The notes: a model not told the origin generated them from the letters alone. A stretch of DNA of 64,000 bases from Undaria pinnatifida (GCA_012845835.1 JABAKD010000007.1:5409358-5473357); one strand, 5' to 3'. Numbered from the stretch's first letter, positions 42,240 to 54,127 are shown. A program made the numbers and translations.

Positions 42240-42660
42240 CGGAAGACGAAGGTGGAGCTCAGGTGGAAGGTGGAGCTCTGACGAAGGTGGAGCTGTGGTC
42301 GCGAATGTCAGGGGACGACAGGTAACGACGAATTTCCGTTCAAGAGGAGCCCTGGTCGCGAACCTCAGGTGACGACGAAGCTCTGTCGAAGATGGAGCTC
42401 TGAAATAGGTGGATATCTGGTCGTGAAGCTCGGGTGACGGCGAAGCTCTGGTGAAAAGTGGAACTCACGACGAAGCTCTAGTGAAAGGAGAACTCCGGTG
42501 AGGGTGGAGCTCTGGTCGCGAAGCTCAGGTGACGACGAAGCTCTGTTGAAAATGGGGCTCTGGTCGCAAAGCTCAGGTGACGACGAAGCTCAGATGACGA
42601 TGGAGCCCTGGTCGCGAAGCTCAGGTGACGGCGAAGCTCTGGTCGCGGTGTTCGCGCGGC
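42240..42660 (+). repeat. Short tandem array (GGTGACGACGAAGCTCTG units)
   Basis: Roughly ten repeats of a 40-50-bp composite of AAGCTCAGGTGACGACG and AAGCTCTGGTCGCG with variants. The minus-strand translation is a repeated ELRRHLSFATRAP motif, which is a consequence of the repeat. Confidence 0.85.
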
Positions 42661-45334
42661 ATTGGGGGGGTTCGATGATCTTGGAGGTATAGCCACAGGT
42701 ACTGGCGAAAACAACCGTAATCGGAAAGGCTGTCCACAGTTTCGAGCGGCGGCTGTGAGGCGATGACGGCTCTGGGAAAATAGTAGACCGACGAAGGATG
42801 AGGAGGGCCTAAAAGACATGCGCCATTGGTGGGGGCTAGGGAAAACGAAGTACGACCTGAAAATCGATCCAGGAGGAGCGCCAGTGTCCACGGCGCCATT
42901 CTCGGAGCGGGCTAGCGAACTGGAGGCGATGACATGGGCCGAAATGGACCCGGCGGAGGTTTTGGGGCGAAGAAGGGCTAGACGGCGTTTTCGTATGGTT
43001 CACAACGGTGAGCTGACGAAAGTATTTCTAGGGAAACGTGGTGGTGCATGGGGCAGGAGGGAGGGGGTTTGAGCAAACCCGAGTCAATGCCTAAAAGAAG
43101 AGGTGCACGGTATATGCGTCGCCGGTGGATGGGGGTGGACGGTGATGGTGGGTCGGAATCGAGGGAGAAGTAGTCCACCCGAAACGATATCCGGGATGAA
43201 ATGCTCGCACCTTTCGACGTGGGCTGCAAAGAGGCCGTGGAAGGGCCCGATTTCTCCCTAAAAATATCCCCTCACGTACCAGGCTCGGAAGGTTCAAGAG
43301 CCCGAAAAAAAATATTACTCGGAAAAAGGGTAGCGGTGGAATGGTAGAGGTGGTGGGGGGAAGAGGAGAGGGAGCGAGCCCACCCAAACCGATACCCGGT
43401 TCGAAACGCTCATGCCCGGAAAAAAAAAAAAAAAAACGCAGAAGGTGGGAGCGGCGGGTTGTGGTGGTGGGTTGGGAGGGACTGGAGAACGAGCCTTCCC
43501 AAGCCGATGCCCGGCTCGGAAAAGTCATGACCGGAATGGAACACAACCACAGGTCAAGATGGTAAAACTATAGAAATGTTAGGGTAGAGGAGGGAGGGCG
43601 GTAATAGAGTCACAGACGTGCCTTCAGGGACGGGTAGGCGATACCTAGGCTCGGGTGGTAAACCTTCAGGGTTGTCGAGGCAAAAGGGGTGGTGTCGCAG
43701 ACGTGTCTTCAGGGACGGATGATGATGCGGGACCGTTGGGTTGTAGGGGAACTGTTCGGTGTTCACTGGCAACGGAACCAAATCGTTCGATTGTTGGAAA
43801 ATATGGACACGTACCGCAAGAAAAAAAATAATCCACTGGGGAATAGAACGCCGTGGTGGCGAACCAAGGTGGACATGTGAAAGGCGGTGTAGGCGGAAGC
43901 ACTGGCGCGAGCGCCGGTGAGCCGTGGATGGGAAGATCGTCCGTTGTTGTGTCATCGGGGAAGGCTGCAGGGCCGTTGGTGGTATGGATCCGGTTTTTTG
44001 ACGGGCAGCTAAAGAGCTGGGTCGGGAGCGATAAACCGTGGGTTTGTTGTGGTTGGGGAAAGACGAAAAAGTCAACGTTGGCCTGGGTCTGCTGGTGGGT
44101 AAACTGAAAAGCCGGCCGGGAGGTGCCGTTGTTAGCCTGGTGTAGGCGGGATAGTTTGGGGCAGGGTAGCCGTGAAAAGGGGGCGGTAGGGGCTCCAATG
44201 TTTGTCGAAATGAGAACAAACCAGACCGTGAGGAAGAGGGTGGCTGCTATCACCAGATGGTCGGCGGTGTTTGGGATAGATCGGTGACGAGTTCGAGAAA
44301 GCCAACCCAATCAGATGGAGGGAATGGCTGCTATCGTCGAGTCCGTAAGGAACATCGCCAGGCGGTGACCTTCGGCGGGATATACGGGACACGAGCACAG
44401 TGGCTCTGTTAGGTCGGGTGCGATCAGAAGCTTGCAGGCGGTGGGTCGTGGTATGGGCGCGATCGGCTGCGACCGGAGCAAGGTGACTCTTTGGTAACAC
44501 GTCGGGGCGGAGAAGGGCATGGGAGATTCAGCAGGTGCACCTCGGCGGCAATCAAGGGGGCCGGGACATAGGTGCTCCGTGGAAACGGTCGCGTTGGAGG
44601 GGGGGGAGGCGGCAGAGTTGTTCTGTCCCGTTGGAAAGGGTCGGAACGTGGTCGGCCGTTGGAGGGTTCGGTGAGAAATGCCGAAACCGAAAGGGGATGA
44701 CTCGTTTACAACGCAGCGGGTTAGGGGGGAAAAGGCGGCTGCCAACCGAATAAAACGGTTGTTGCGTGTGCCTGTGGATGGGATTCACAGTCTCGGGTGT
44801 AGCGTTGCCGAAGGTAGGTATACGAACTGGGAGGGCGGTGGTAGGTGTCGAAGGTAGTTGAGTGGTGGTACGGGAATAGTTTCCGGCGTTTGTTTGCCTC
44901 GATACCATTGTCCATGGCTGGTCGTGAGAACGGTTCGGATACTTGGTCGAAGCCGGGTGAGCTGCGGGGTCGTGGTGTCGCTCAAACGTCGGTCTCGGGC
45001 GATGTCGGAAACTACTCCACACGGTGATAAAAAACGTAGAAGATGAATCCAAAAGTGTGGCACTGCTGAAGGTTGAACATCCCAGAAGAGGCAGTGAGTT
45101 AAGGCTGACTGCGGTGAGCCGCCAAACAGTGGTCAGTTGCGGCTGTCTCGAGGACTGTCTCGTGGCAATGGCGAGGGTGGAGCTGGCAGATCTCGAGAGG
45201 GGAGACGGCTGGATCCACGTCATCGTAGAGGGAGTCTCGGCATTGTGTTACCGTGGTTCTGAGAGGGTCTCTGCGGGTGGCCTTTTAAAGGAGCAGACGG
45301 AAGATATCCCGGGAGTCCTGTCTCTAAATGTCGG

Positions 45335-46346
45335 ATGAGAAGGATATAGCTCGCTAGCAAATGCCATACCTGTGGTCCGTGTCCACGCAATGCACGAGGG
45401 TTGCGTGAGACGCGGTCACCGCTTCCGTCCTAGTGAAAACTTTTCAACCTCGTGACGGGGCCCGGACTGTCAGCGGCGCCTCCCCTGTAAGCTGGGAATG
45501 CACGTCGAGCAATTCCAGCAGAACTTCGGAAGCTTCCATCAACACTTCCCCCTTCTTCCTCTAGTTGGACAACCGCGTACGCGTAATCGTGCTCCGCGCT
45601 CTTTTTTTTTATCGAAGTTCGACGCCACGAATCTGATCTGCACTGCCGTGGCGATCGACCTGTTCCCGAATCCAACCTGTACTCCTTCGCGCGAAAGCTT
45701 TACGCACTATCGCGTCAAACAAAACCCTGGGTGAACTTTGCCATCCGCGTATGTCCACAGCCCTGACGCTCTGCACAACATCAGATATGACACCGCGAGT
45801 CCCAACCACAAGACACGCCCACCGTCTTCTATACTTACGAGTGACTATCGGCCTTGTGATAACAGTAAACACGACAGCGGTAATCTAACCTGTGGTTTCT
45901 TTTTTGACATGCCGTGCGCCGGGTCTGTCCCCTTTCCCACAGCTGCTATCATGCCATGCGATACTGGCCACTCCCATCCTGCGAACATTGTGTGGAAGAA
46001 GTTGATTGCAGCTGAGTATTCTCTAACTCGGTAGACTGCCTATTATTGTGCACGAAACATCGAAACGCCATGAACCCGGGAGCAGATCAGGCAAAACGTC
46101 CTTGGGGTCAGCGAGCGTGTGCAACCCCGGGTCTTTCTCCTTCGCCGGTATCTCTTGTACCCAGGTTTTCCACTTCGCTTGATGGATTTTCTGCGTACTC
46201 TTCACGGATGAACCGAGCGCGAGCGTTTCAACTAATCGCGCTACCTCGTCCGTGTGTCCTCCTTCGTTGTCCCCTGTTCCTGCAGAGGCGCGTGCGAACA
46301 GTAGACACAAAAAAGGTGCACTTGTCGTATGTTGATCGACGGACAT
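45335..46346 (-). pseudogene. Tyrosine recombinase of the DIRS-like element, C-terminally truncated
   Basis: 46346-46023 carries a SAM-like N-terminal core-binding domain (LALGSSVKSTQKIHQAKWKT, WVQEIPAKEKDPGL, PKDVLPDLL). In other frames, 46040-45760 reads YSAAINFFHTMFAGWEWPVS, MSKKKPQVRLPLSCLLSQGR and LAVSYLMLCRASGLWTYADG, the start of the catalytic fold with an R-A-S-x-L-W motif around the first catalytic Arg. 45675-45360 contains KKKSAEHDYAYAV and LTVRAPSRG...KVFTRTEAV. The segment bearing HxxR and the catalytic Tyr is absent. The enzyme would integrate circular cDNA. Confidence 0.6.
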
Positions 46347-46396
46347 ACCCCGTCACGCACCCGAATCAGCCTGCTTGTGCTCCGCTCATTTATGTC

Positions 46397-47077
46397 CTAC
46401 AGGCAATCGTCATGCTCACTGAGAATGCTCTTTATCAGTAGTACGATATCGAAAATCCCCTTACCCCTCGTTCTAATGTCTTGTTCCGACCAGTCGTCAG
46501 AGATGGTGAGCTCTCTGACCTTGTCCGCCAGAACCACACGAGGCCAAAGGGAGATACAAGCAGCTAGCGTGTTACGTACGCCGGAAATGTGCTCTGCAGA
46601 GTGGGTCCAGCCTCCCTTTACTTTGATACGCCCGAGCATTCTCATGAGTATGCATGCTCGTTTGTCCTTCGCCCCCCCGCATCGAGAGATCCACGATACT
46701 GCTGCCGTGTTGTCACCGCGCATCAGAATGGGATCACCCTTTTCGTCCGCCCTGTCTCCTGTCAGTACAAGCATGACCCACGCGGTCACAACCTTGCCCA
46801 ATATTGCTAACAGGTTGATCGTGATAGTACAGGTCTCTCGTCGATCGTCTTCTTTCTTTAGCTCTGCGGTCAGTTCTCTTTTGGCAAGTCGTATCTCCAA
46901 AATACCTCCCTCTCGACACAAAAGCCGCCAACTGCCTCGAAAGTGGCGTCGGCCACGTAGTGCCTTTTTGCGGGTGGTTGTATCGCCGTTAGCAGGGGGC
47001 GCTAAGCACCCCGCCTTCGTGTAGTAGTTCGTGATGGATTGCCCACTTCCAGATGAGACGGTCAGCGTGAAACTCAT
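46397..47077 (-). pseudogene. RNase H region of the DIRS-like element
   Basis: A 227-codon open stretch. KELTAELK-like text (here KRELTAELKKEDDRRETCTI) precedes INLLAILGKVVTAWVMLVLT. GDPILMRGDNTAAVSWISRC holds the RGDN aspartate motif. KDKRACILMRMLGRIKVKGG and WTHSAEHISGVRNTLA follow, with the H-x2-G-x2-N-x2-A end of the domain. The arrangement fits the RNase H-like segment between reverse transcriptase and recombinase in DIRS elements, which removes RNA from the hybrid. The N-terminal ~30 residues are frameshifted text and not native. One acidic residue near the end (AACIS where ADxIS is usual) appears lost. Confidence 0.7.
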
Positions 47078-47341
47078 TGCCGAGTCCTGGGACTACCGTT
47101 CGGTTCAGGTGTTTGCTACCTCCTGGGCTGTGCAGCCCGGTCGGCCGCAGCAACCTCCACACGAAGTACCCATCAGCCCGAGCTACCTACGTGAGGTTCC
47201 ACAACTTGGTGGTCATGCTTAGCGCGTCCCTCGCCGTCGCTTCCCTCCAGCTCTGGGGTCCTTGCTCGAACAGCAATGCCTTATCGAAATTCTCATGATG
47301 TGGGAGCAAGTATTGAAGCCTAGCGCGTCTATCGTGGTGTC

Positions 47342-47965
47342 TCACTCCGATCTTTTCTTGGGTGCTAGAATGGGCGTTACTCCCACGTCCCTTAGGCCGA
47401 ACAAACGCCCGTGATCCGAACCTAGAGAGGCTGACGCCGTTAAGGCTGTCGTGTCGTCGTCAGAGTGCTGTACCCTGACTTGTAGGTAATCGTCTACGTA
47501 CACGGCCGTGAAAAAAAGGTCGAACTTCCCCCCCCCACTGTGAGTTCCGACTTTGCCTCCGGCGGTATCGGTGTTGGTTTTCCGTCTTGCCAACCCTCCA
47601 CCGAGCCATCATATGTTTTCCCTCGTCTAACAACTGATCGAATCGATCGTGGTGATGCAGTGCGCGTGTGCGGTCGCCACCGACATCACGCCCCAAACCC
47701 CGGCGATCCCGACCATCAGAAAGTCAACGAAAATCAACTACTACTAGTTCTCATACTGTGGAGCAAAAGTTGTGGGATATATCCGGGTCTACTTGCACGT
47801 CCCGGAAAACGTTTGACACATCGACCTTGCTCATCAGTATCCTCTTTTCTGGGAATTTCTTTCTCAAGGTCACGAGTTCGTCTAGGAATTGGGCAGCGCT
47901 TTGGCGGACAGGCACTGGGGGGTGGTATCGGGGTCAGCGTCTTCGTTTAGACCTCCTTTCTTCTC
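47342..47965 (-). pseudogene. Reverse transcriptase of the DIRS-like element
   Basis: From 47965 the minus strand reads QFLDELVTLRKKFPEKRILM followed by SKVDVSNVFRDVQVDPD. This is the first catalytic aspartate motif (KVDVS-x-x-F) of a reverse transcriptase. After a stop and frame changes, HHHDRFDQLLDEGKHMMARW follows, then FFTAVYVDDYLQVRVQH, with the YVDD catalytic box at 47500-47486. The next segment, SLGSDHGRLFGLRDVGVTPI, fits the region after YVDD. It would copy element RNA into DNA. At least two frameshifts and one stop inactivate it. Confidence 0.75.
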
Positions 47966-48081
47966 TCTACTCGGAACATCGGACGGAAAATAATTGATTA
48001 TCCGAACCTTGTGTGTCACGACCGCCGCTAGCGGAGAAACTCTGAGATTAGGGATGTCATGAGCCGCTGATTTCTGTATCA

Positions 48082-49178
48082 CTAAGCATTTTTGGCGCCT
48101 GAGGTCTTTGCCGACTTGTCCCAAATTACTGGCAAGTGCTCGGTGACACTGTTGTGGTTTCCGTACTGTAAGGCGCGCTCGAGGTCTGCGTCGGACGCTA
48201 CTGCGTTCACCGGCACCCCTCCTGTGACTATCATGACCAGCCCGTCTACGGCGCCGAAGCGGTTTAGATATCCGAAGTAACGCTGTATGTGTACAGGGCC
48301 TATCGGTGATGCTACCAAGGCTCCTCCTATCAGTCGAGCTATGTCTCCCACAATTCCTTGTTTTTCGGCGATCATGGCTGTGCAAGTGTTTGCTAGTTTG
48401 TACAGCAGTTCTTCTCTTTCCTGTGATTGGAGACCTTCTTGTCCAAGTCTGTCTTTTTGAACGTGCCACTGCTCTGTATTTGTTAGACGGCGCGTCTCCG
48501 CATAGGGAAGCCGTGAGCGTGCGGACCCGTCACTCTCCTGCGCGTTGACTGGTACCAACGCGCTTACTTCTGGCTACTGTACAGGCAGCTCTACTTGTCC
48601 TTGCCTTCGGGGCCTCTCTGTCGGCTCTGATCTGTGCATGTACTCCAATTGCGTGCTTTCTGCTTCTGTGGGGTATCCGCTGTACTGCACGGGTGGACTG
48701 TCGTTCTGGTTTGAGCTTTCTACGCGATCGATGATTTTTCGACTCGCGCGGAAGTGGGGCATTCTGGCCGTCTGCTCCTGCTGATCTGTGCTGTGGGGTT
48801 AGAGTTCCCCACAACCGACGTCTGTCCAGTCTGCGAAAAAAGGTAACCTTCCTCTCTGCTCTTACAAATCCTGCTGATCTGTGCTGTGGGGTTAGAGTTC
48901 CCCACAACCGACGTCTGTCCAGTCTGGGAAAAAAGGTAACCTTCCTCTCTGCTCCCACAAATCCTGCTGATCTGTGCTGTGGTGTGAGTGATCCGCACCA
49001 CCGATAACTGATCGGTTCGTGCAGCGATCGCCTGTTGCCTCGCCAGCAACTCTTGCAGAAGGGCCACGATTGTTGGGCCTGCTGCTACGACGACCGGGAC
49101 GGGTCCCATGCCGTTGAATTGAGGGGGGCGGTCTGCACAGGGGCGTCTGCAGCATCTGGACACTCGCACCTCTTCCAC
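48082..49178 (-). pseudogene. Gag-like protein of the DIRS-like element
   Basis: Residues from 49178: a helix IVALLQELLARQQAIAARTD, then 31-residue repeats (TAQISRIC, REEGYLFSQTGQTSVVGNSN) created by a 93-bp tandem repeat. After a frame change, 48558-48082 reads YAETRRLTNTEQWHVQKDRL, EELLYKLANTCTAMIAEKQG, HIQRYFGYLNRFGAVDGLV and DLERALQYGNHN. No zinc knuckle was identified. Position upstream of reverse transcriptase and homology with 33320-34620 support Gag. Its role would be particle formation. Confidence 0.55.
48777..48990 (-). repeat. 93-bp tandem repeat in the DIRS-like Gag
   Basis: CCTGCTGATCTGTGCTGTGG starts at 48777, 48869 and 48963. The first two units are almost identical (including CCCACAACCGACGTCTGTCC); the third diverges after ~20 bp. 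Confidence 0.9.
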
Positions 49179-49648
49179 CTCGGTTTGCCCGTGTCCCTCG
49201 CCGATTGGCCCGCCCTAGTTGGCGTCCCCAAATGGTGAAAGTCTATCAATTCTAATGGGCACACTGCTTGACTCCTTTCAGTGTTACAGTGGTACGCGCT
49301 CTCGCTCCCCTGTGCTGCAGGCGGTCGTCTCTGGCAAGCGCGACAGCTTTTTTGTCGCTTCTGTCTGGGGTATCTTAATTGTTTTCGTCTCGATTAGATT
49401 GACCAAGCATCGTCGGTAAACCCAGAACCCCTTCCATGCCTCCACAAACACCACTTTACTTCATAAAGTTACATTTTTTCAGGCGCAAGCAGTGAGACGT
49501 ATGCAACCCGTGTGGCACATAGTGGGCTGACTTCCGATTTCGCTTTTTACTGTGTTGTGGCGGAGGCACGAATTGCGTCGGCTATGATATAGTCTATGCG
49601 TGTACCACTTTTGGTTTTGTTTGTGCTTTTACCACCTGTGGGGTATTT

Positions 49649-49930
49649 CTACACTCCGGAGTGACCGGAGACTGTGCTGTGACCACGGACTTGATTATGG
49701 GAGTAAATACGATAACAACAACCCAAAAAATCTTCCAAAAAATCACCCTCTGTGTCCCACGCTCCTTCCACATACGTGCCACGAATCCCCATGGAGTGGT
49801 GAACCCGTCGTAGCCTGTCATAGTCAGGCTTGTTCGGGCTCCCCTTCATGCAACCGTAGAGTAGTGTCTCGATCAACTCGGCTTTCAGCAACCGCACCTT
49901 TAACCGTAAGCACGCACCCGGGCGATCATG
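49649..49930 (-). pseudogene. Non-LTR retrotransposon (LINE) reverse transcriptase C-terminal fragment
   Basis: The minus strand reads KVRLLKAELIETLLYGCMKG and SPNKPDYDRLRRVHHSMGIR. This matches the conserved thumb-region pattern K-x2-L-x-x-x-I-x-x-x-L-L-Y-G-x-x-x-W-x(n)-L-x-x-x-H of LINE reverse transcriptases just downstream of the catalytic domain. The Trp after YGC is Lys. Only ~90 codons survive. It flanks the 5' end of the DIRS-like element. Confidence 0.65.
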
Positions 49931-52185
49931 GATGTTTCTATCTTGTGTCGAGAGTAAGTCATCAATTAATTTTAGTATGCCTTATACAACTGTACTTGTG
50001 ATCATATGAAAACATCGAAAGACAACCCCAGGCCAACTATGAAGCCGTCAACTCTGAGCGTCACTACCCATGCGCCTCCTGGAATTGATCGTAGAAAGCA
50101 TACATGATGCAAATGCAACGCCGACGATATGCGTTTGTGTGCAATTCCCCAGCGTACTTCGTACCTGGTAATAAGTGTTTCGGCAGGACAGAAGCCGTCT
50201 ATGAATTAATGGTAGAATCACATATTGCCGATCGGTGATATCGTTTCCAAGGCAACGACGTACCGACCCCCATTTCGTCGCCGCGCCACGGAGAAACATC
50301 CAGCCTGCACCCTCTAAACGACACGCCTGGCCTATATATTTGACATTGTTCAAGGTTTTGCCAAACCGGCTGAAGCTGAGAGTGGAAAACACACATATGG
50401 ACGATCGGTGACCTTGTTTTACAAGTGGGGTTGTCCGACCGGCACTGAACACCTTTAACCGACGGCCCCTTAGCAGCAACAATACCGACCAACACCCAGC
50501 CTGAACACACATGACGAACGAGGCATACCCTCCGACGAAGCTTTTTCAGCTCTTTTTGTTTATCAAAGAGCGCTTGCGCAAGTGGCTACATATACCCACG
50601 CTCGCTTCTATGTCGCGGTTTTCCCGATCCCTGACCTGTTTGTGACGCTTCGATAACACCAAATCATCGTGTATGCCTCTTGCTTGATCGGCGTCATACA
50701 AAACCTGCGTGCGGTTCGCCTAATCTCAACAGAGGAATAAGGGGGTTTTCCCCACCAATCATAGGTTTGGTCCGACGTATGGGTACATTTTGCCTCCAGC
50801 CGTCCCTGGTTTGATCTGGCAGAACGACACTTTCTGACGGTCGGTGAGTTTTTGTCATAGGCAACGTTCGACCGAACGCTCCACGGCCGCGACTCTACAA
50901 CAAACATGGTATAGAACGGGAAAATTCATACCAACGCAAGCCCTATACACGCATACACTTCGGTTTACGCGCGCCCAAGAGCGCCTACATGTTTGATTGT
51001 TCAAAAACGCTGAACAGAACATGACGAGTGTTGCCGCTGTTTCAGAGGCAACGCGAACAGACCACCCAGGCAACGTTTCTCGACCACCCATTGGCCGCAG
51101 CGCCACCCAACAAAACCATCGAACGGGTACACATTTCTGAACGACATAAACGTGCCGTACACGCATGCGTGTGTATCAATATCATTTGCACATATACGGC
51201 ACTGGATTGATGTGGAAAATCGAAGATCGGCGACCTTTGCGTTAAAGGCAGGCGACAACTATCGATCTCCACTTGTTCCCACAATCAACACACACCAAGC
51301 AACTCAGCATGCTCTACGCACGCACGTACGCGTTGTTATGCGCTTCCGTGCCCCCATTATATTTTTCGACAACCACCCACCACGTGATATAGCAATGCTC
51401 CTGCTTTCGTCTCATTTACCACGTCGGGCTATCCATTATCACTTTCACACCGCCATCATCACGAACCCAATCACCCGCCGCCACCACCACAACAACCACA
51501 ACCACCACCAACACCACCAACACCTCCCACACCTCTACCGCTGAACACCATGCGAAGAATCGTGTCGAATCCCACGGATGGAGTGAACCGTGATGGAAGC
51601 TCCAGTGGAAGCTTTCATGGAGAGTGTAGCCAACCTTTTCCCATCTTCCTAGATCGAGAATCCAATATAAAACCCTGCGACTCAAGATATCAACTCCTCG
51701 TCCATCGCTCCCAGGTGCTGTGCGGATCCCCCCCCCCCCCCCCCCCCCCCTCCCGCCGGAATCGCGAATTTTTCGGGAAACCCCCTTCCCTGGGAAGGAC
51801 GACACCGCGAAACAATCCAATTCATTCGACGCTCCCATCATTATAAAACAAAGTACGCTTAAGGTGCCGACCTTCAGCCCACATTCTAGTGGTTTTCAGC
51901 AGGAATCGGATCACCCTTCATTTCATAGGCGGAAAACGTCACGTCGTTTCGCGGCTGGCGCAATCAATGCCTTCCTGGCCGTTAAATTTCCGACGTGCTC
52001 CGTCTAGATATTGTAGGGATTCGAGGCCTTGTGGTCCTACAGACTACGGCTATGCGAAATGTGCCCCCCCCCCCCCGCGCGAGTACATCCACCCCCCCCC
52101 TCTCCCCCCCCCCCCCCCGCTGTTCTATCCGGTCGGTGTAAACATAACGTACTCAGCCCCGGTTCTGTAGGCATGCGAGGGTGAC
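49931..52185. other. Stretch without a supportable gene
   Basis: Short ORFs on both strands without domains. Contains a CAC/CAA-rich microsatellite at 51477-51532, a 21-C run at about 51729-51750, and C runs at 52062-52076 and 52090-52118 (interrupted). Confidence 0.45.
51477..51532 (+). repeat. CAC/CAA triplet microsatellite
   Basis: Imperfect (CAC)n/(CAA)n, read directly; the complementary strand gives a spurious poly-Val ORF. Confidence 0.9.
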
Positions 52186-52434
52186 GCGTGCTACGACAGA
52201 GGTGCACCACTTTTTTTCCAATGTTTCGTCAATTTGGGACGTTAAGACTTCTCCCTAAAACTGACTTAAGGAGAACATAAAACTACTATCGGAAGCAAAA
52301 CCTCATTGCCGGGGTACATGACAGTAACCATGCAAGAAAAAGGGCCTATTCCGACAATTTTTGGATAAGGAGTCACGTCATCCAAAAAACATTTCAGGCG
52401 AAAAAGTGCTACTTCTATTGTAGCATGCATGCGT
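52186..52434 (+). mobile_element. MITE family A copy
   Basis: Left end GCGTGCTACGACAGAGGTGC; right end GTGCTACTTCTATTGTAGCATGC. The interior (GGGACGTTAAGACTTCTCCC, GGGCCTATTCCGACAATTTT, GGAGTCACGTCATCC) parallels 4033-4280 through its whole length in the same orientation. Confidence 0.7.
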
Positions 52435-52851
52435 CGGGTCAACTGTCTTGAAAATACGGCTACGAATGTAATGATGGTATCTCTGCCTGCCTCCGATGTG
52501 TCTGCTTGGTCGGCCGTAGTCCGAAACGTGGTCCATCCCATCCCGTCATTGCAATCATGCGAGGATTTACGGTCGTACTAACTACGACCAAGAATAACAA
52601 TTATCCGCCCACTCCCCACTCCGGTCAAATGGTCAAAAGACTAAGGCAAGCAAAAAATGCGTACACCCCCCGCCGCGTGTGGTGTGTGGCGCATGCGATA
52701 TCTTCCTTGTCAGTGAAACCCGTTCCTGCATTGTACGGATGTTAAGGTTTATGGTTTTCAGCTACGACTATATACTCAACGAATCCCCCCCCCCCCCCCC
52801 CCCCCCCCTCCCTCACCGCCTTTATGTATAGAGATACGAGGGAGTTGTTCA

Positions 52852-53070
52852 ACGGTAGCCCCCCCAATTTTTCTTTGACGAAATCGCGGGTTCCAAACCA
52901 GCTCCCCGCCGTATCTCTTGATATACCGTGTCCCACGACACCACGACGTTGTTGATCGCTAGGCCTTTGTTACATGAATACTTTGGTTTCAATTGTATTC
53001 TTCCTTGTGCCGAGCAGCCATGAAACGTTCGTTAAAGACAATCGCAGGTTTTTTGGGGGGGGGCTATCGT
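52852..53070. mobile_element. MITE family B copy 2
   Basis: Begins ACGGTAGCCCCCCCAATTTT and ends TTTTTTGGGGGGGGGCTATCGT, an inverted terminal repeat. The internal GTTCGTTAAAGACAATCGC and CGCCGTATCTCTTG are the reverse complement of 26601-26840. Confidence 0.65.
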
Positions 53071-54127
53071 AAAATCAATCGAGGTCGATCATCGACCCCC
53101 TACTACATCAAGCCTCCCATACAAGTCGGGGTATTGTGTGAGTGGACCCCTGTCTAAAACGCTATCTGAACTCAAAATGCTCCTGGGTACATACTGTGTT
53201 TAACTCGACCGTGACTGCGTGAATAGAGAAATTCCTGCGGCCTTTCTTTACGGTGGTTCGGGGTCACCAGCGCGCGTGACCCCAATATTCTCTTGAGTTC
53301 TTTAACTCCTTCACAATTGCAAACCCGTTTTTTGGGGAATTTGTTTTGGGAGAAGAACAGGGGGGGGTTGGGGCCCTGAAGGGCTTCAACCTTCGAGCTG
53401 TTCTTTGATACCTTCGAGCTGTTCTTTGATTGCGATATGAGGCCGCCATGGGATGTTCCATGGAAAGGTTAGCCACGCTGAGCCAAAACGAAACTCTTGA
53501 ACCCTTTCTTTCATTGTGCTACAAAGTCCATCGGGGGAGTGGCCCTAACCCAGAGGCGACACAGCGGGTGCCTCTCCAACCGTAGCTATGGTAATACACA
53601 TTGGACGAGGTGAACTATGAAACTCCAACTGGACGCGCTACCTTGTGGTACCAACAGCTACAACCACAGCTGCCCTATGTACATATGTATCCGTGCCCGG
53701 ATAGATACCGTACTTACATGCCTCTTGTGATACTTGATGCCCGCAAGCTACAGGATGTATACATGTCGCCCTGCATCCCACATGGATGCTTATCACCCTT
53801 TAACGTTCCCAAACCACGTCCGTTTCTGGGTCCGATCCCGTCCAGACTCGGTGATGGCGTCTTGACGGTCTGAAAGCCTCGGCGCTGTCGTGACTCGACT
53901 TAGCTCGTCTTCAGAGAGGGCTGCTCTGTAGCATCATAAGGAGCGTCAAAGACAAATGGCACAAAAGGAGGTAAAGGGAATGCTGTAAGGGAGACGGATA
54001 AAGAGCACATCACATGTTTTCTTTGTGTCCGGCACGAGCAGCCTGAGGTGGACGATGTCAAATCCACTCTCACCAGGCCAAAACGAGTCCCGACACCAAA
54101 GAACGATCAATAAATTTGCAAAACGAC
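53071..54127. other. Stretch without a supportable gene
   Basis: The longest ORF (53601-53873, 90 codons, MDEVNYETPTGRATLWYQQL) lacks a recognisable domain. One copy of the dispersed GGGGTCAC/GTGACCCC palindrome lies at about 53257-53283. CCTTCGAGCTGTTCTTTGAT is repeated in tandem at 53390-53430. Confidence 0.45.

Larger units (their letters stand above)
41360..45050 (+). repeat. G-rich degenerate tandem repeat domain
   Basis: Continuation of the strand-asymmetric region, now G-rich on the plus strand. It contains a ~92-bp repeat at 41490-41680 (GTGTTCGCGGAMRAT), a ~139-bp duplication at 41940-42226, a short-unit array at 42240-42660, and CCCGG(T/C)TCGRAA boxes at 43390-43520. The longest ORF here (40986-42224, minus, 412 codons) is Pro/Arg/Ser/Thr-rich, spans several of these repeats and carries no recognisable domain; it is treated as spurious. 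Confidence 0.55.
45335..49180 (-). mobile_element. DIRS-like (tyrosine recombinase) retrotransposon, degraded
   Basis: On the minus strand, from 49180 down, come a Gag-like region, reverse transcriptase with YVDD, an RNase H region and a tyrosine recombinase N-terminal portion. Reverse transcriptase-RNase H-recombinase is the DIRS order; LTR elements would have an integrase. All parts contain stops and frameshifts. The recombinase is cut off near 45335, before its C-terminal catalytic block, where the G-rich repeat domain begins. Terminal repeats were not recognised. A second Gag copy of the same family lies at 33320-34620. Confidence 0.75.

Noticed and set aside
51416..51841. 141-codon minus ORF with a poly-Val segment resembling a membrane helix
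   Set aside because: The hydrophobic stretch is the CAC/CAA microsatellite read on the opposite strand, and a poly-Gly stretch comes from a poly-C run.
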